Assembly: GCA_905236665.1 (NCBI GenBank)
Contig: CAJONF010000081.1
Location: 1-6,421 of the forward strand
Length of the DNA stretch: 6,421 nt
From: an uncultured Selenomonadaceae bacterium
Lineage (GTDB): Bacteria; Bacillota; Negativicutes; Selenomonadales; Selenomonadaceae
Direction of reading: 5' to 3'
Shown here: positions 4,764 to 6,421 of the stretch, piece by piece
Position numbering within the stretch: position 1 is the first letter of the stretch
Layout: every line of letters starts with the position of its first letter
Notes under the pieces: model-generated
The model's input: the letters and a program-made list of their open reading frames with translations, nothing else
Database searches by the model: none
Told to the model about the DNA's origin: nothing
Program-made: the position numbers and the translations under genes

Positions 4764-6421
4764 ATGATAGAAATTTTTGATGGCGCAATGGGTACAATGT
4801 TGCAGGCGGGCGGATTAAAAGCCGGTGCTTGCCCCGAACTTATGAACATTGACGCTCCCGATGTCGTGAAAAAAATTCACCGTGCATATATCGACGCCGG
4901 CTCAACGATTATTGAAACGAACACTTTCGGCGCAAGCAGTTTAAAGCTCGCTCATTACGGTTTAGCTGATAGGGTTCACGAATTGAACTTTGCCGCCGTG
5001 AAAATTGCAAAATCCGCCGGCAATGCAAAGGTTGCAGGTTCTATAGGTCCGACGGGAAAATTTATCGCGCCGCTGGGAGATTTGGACTTCGACGACGCCT
5101 ATAAAATTTTTTACGAACAGTCAGCGGCATTGGCTCAAGCGGGCGCAGATTTTTTAATTATCGAAACGTGCATTGATATTCAAGAGATGAGAGCCGCGCT
5201 CCTAGCCGCAAAAGATGCTTGCAATTTGCCGATTATCTGCCAACTTTCCTACAGCGAAGACGGGCGAACCGTTACTGGTACAGATCCGCAATCCGCCGCT
5301 GTGATTCTTGAGGCTATGGGCGCGTCGATTATCGGTGTAAATTGTTCGCTTGGTCCCGAACAGCTCGTGCCCGTCGTGAAAATTTTGGCTCAAAATTGCC
5401 GCGTACCTGTCAGTGTGCAACCAAATGCCGGTATGCCCTATCTTGAAAACGGGAAAACTAAATTTCCAATGGACGCGAAGACTTTTGGCGCGTGGGGAGC
5501 AAAACTCGTTGAGGCGGGTGCGACTTATCTGGGCGGCTGTTGTGGTACCACGCCCGAACATATCCGCGAATTATCTAACAACGTCAAAAACCTAGTTCCT
5601 AGTTCCCAATTCCCAGTTCCTAGCAAGCTTATGTTGGCAAGCAGAAGTAAAACCGTCATCATTGATAAAAATTCAACCGTTCTAATCGGTGAAAGAATCA
5701 ATCCGACTGGCAGAAAAAAATTAGCCGCTGAAATCCGCGAAGGCTCGCTACTCGGTGTGAAACGCGACGCTCTTAACCAAGTCAAAGCCGGCGCGAAGAT
5801 TTTAGATGTTAATATGGGCGTGGGCGGAATTAATCAGGCTGAAATGATGAAAAAAGCTGTCCGCGAAATCGCGCAGATAACCGACGCGCCGCTTTCCATT
5901 GATACTGGCGACGCTGAAGCTTTGGAGGCGGGCTTAAAAAATTTTCCTGGGCGTGCACTGATAAATTCTGTAAGTTTTGAGCCGGAACGCATAAAAAAAT
6001 TTTTACCGCTGGCAAAACGTTACGGCGCGGCAATTTTAATTCTTCCGCTCACTGAACACGGCGTGCCGAATTCTGCTGAAGAAAGATTTTCCGTCGCGAA
6101 AAAAATTATCGCCGCCGCTAAAAATTTCGGGCTTGATGACGGAGACTTTCTCCTTGACGCGCTCGTCATGACGATTTCTGCCGATAAAAACGCCTGCTTA
6201 GAAGTTTTAAAGACTTTGAAACTTTACAACGAATTAAATTTGCCAACGACTATGGGCTTGAGTAATATTTCTTTTGGTTTACCCAATCGCCCGCTGATTA
6301 ATTCTACTTTTTTTGCAATGTGCCTTGCCGCAGGTCTCGACGCGCCGATTATGAATCCTTACGATGAATCTATGCAGAATGTTTTAAAATCTGCCGCCGC
6401 GCTTTTGGCTAAAGATCCCAA
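4764..6421 (+). CDS. metH: Cobalamin-dependent methionine synthase, 3' end outside window
   Basis: MetH transfers a methyl group from methyltetrahydrofolate, through cobalamin, to homocysteine to make methionine. The 552 codons seen have no stop and run off the right edge. The homocysteine domain (1 to about 275) opens with FDGAMGTML and contains IETNTFG, GTDP and the zinc cysteines C194, C259 and C260 (NCS and GGCCGTTPEH). The pterin-binding barrel starts near 306 with LIGERINPTGRKK and continues through LDVNMG, SIDTGD, TTMGLSNISFGLPN and MNPYDES. The cobalamin domain should lie beyond the window. The N-terminus is short and the style is Thermotoga-like. The linker between the two barrels (277-287) is encoded by a 7-bp tandem repeat. 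ATG 4764 sits just before the domain, with weak AAGAAG as ribosome site inside ygbA, so translational coupling is likely. The upstream stop is in the same frame, two codons before this ATG. Confidence 0.95.
   Translation, partial: MIEIFDGAMGTMLQAGGLKAGACPELMNIDAPDVVKKIHRAYIDAGSTIIETNTFGASSLKLAHYGLADRVHELNFAAVKIAKSAGNAKVAGSIGPTGKFIAPLGDLDFDDAYKIFYEQSAALAQAGADFLIIETCIDIQEMRAALLAAKDACNLPIICQLSYSEDGRTVTGTDPQSAAVILEAMGASIIGVNCSLGPEQLVPVVKILAQNCRVPVSVQPNAGMPYLENGKTKFPMDAKTFGAWGAKLVEAGATYLGGCCGTTPEHIRELSNNVKNLVPSSQFPVPSKLMLASRSKTVIIDKNSTVLIGERINPTGRKKLAAEIREGSLLGVKRDALNQVKAGAKILDVNMGVGGINQAEMMKKAVREIAQITDAPLSIDTGDAEALEAGLKNFPGRALINSVSFEPERIKKFLPLAKRYGAAILILPLTEHGVPNSAEERFSVAKKIIAAAKNFGLDDGDFLLDALVMTISADKNACLEVLKTLKLYNELNLPTTMGLSNISFGLPNRPLINSTFFAMCLAAGLDAPIMNPYDESMQNVLKSAAALLAKDP
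5591..5625 (-). repeat. 7-bp tandem repeat inside metH (linker coding)
   Basis: Five successive heptads read on the plus strand as CCTAGTT, CCTAGTT, CCCAATT, CCCAGTT and CCTAGCA. The minus strand carries AACTAGG-type units, the same as the array at 659-690; the exact 12-base match is CCTAGTTCCTAG (5591-5602) against 670-681. The array is 35 bases and the metH frame stays open through it. It encodes LVPSSQFPVPS (residues 277-287), a proline- and serine-rich flexible stretch lying between the homocysteine and pterin domains. Confidence 0.88.

Noticed and set aside
5202..5561. Open frame on the minus strand within metH
   Set aside because: It lies wholly opposite a strongly conserved MetH coding region, and its protein resembles no family I know.
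5591..5625. CRISPR array or insertion sequence end
   Set aside because: The units are 7 bases with no spacers, and there is no transposase, terminal inverted repeat or target duplication.

Overview
The window is a compact bacterial stretch of six protein genes with almost no spare DNA. By eye it is about 40% GC, with AAAGGAG-type ribosome binding sites. The gene styles (a HAMP-GGDEF enzyme, a short Thermotoga-like MetH, a YgbA-family protein, DUF2156 next to MATE) suggest an anaerobic Firmicute, possibly a Negativicute (Selenomonas-like). That placement is inference from gene style, not from a marker gene. No tRNA, rRNA, CRISPR array, transposase or phage gene is visible.

Layout. (1) 1-660, plus: the end of a GGDEF diguanylate cyclase whose upstream part lies outside the window. 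(2) 661-694: a 34-base gap between converging genes, filled with 7-bp tandem repeats of AGGARCT type. (3) 4134 down to 695, minus: a three-gene operon, DUF2156 acyltransferase-like protein, then a MATE transporter, then an MFS transporter, with 16 bases at each junction. (4) 4135-4265: a divergent promoter region. (5) 4266 to the right edge, plus: a YgbA-family cysteine-rich protein, then, 6 bases later and in the same reading frame, cobalamin-dependent methionine synthase metH, which runs off the window.

How they may work together. The plus operon pairs a protein family linked to nitrogen-oxide stress with a cobalamin enzyme known to be inactivated by nitrous oxide, so a protective or compensating role for the small protein is a reasonable hypothesis. 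The minus operon joins a DUF2156 protein (the fold of the synthase half of MprF) to two efflux-type membrane proteins, suggesting envelope or antimicrobial resistance. A second copy of the 7-bp repeat lies inside metH, where it encodes the linker between the homocysteine and pterin domains. This is the most unusual structural feature seen.
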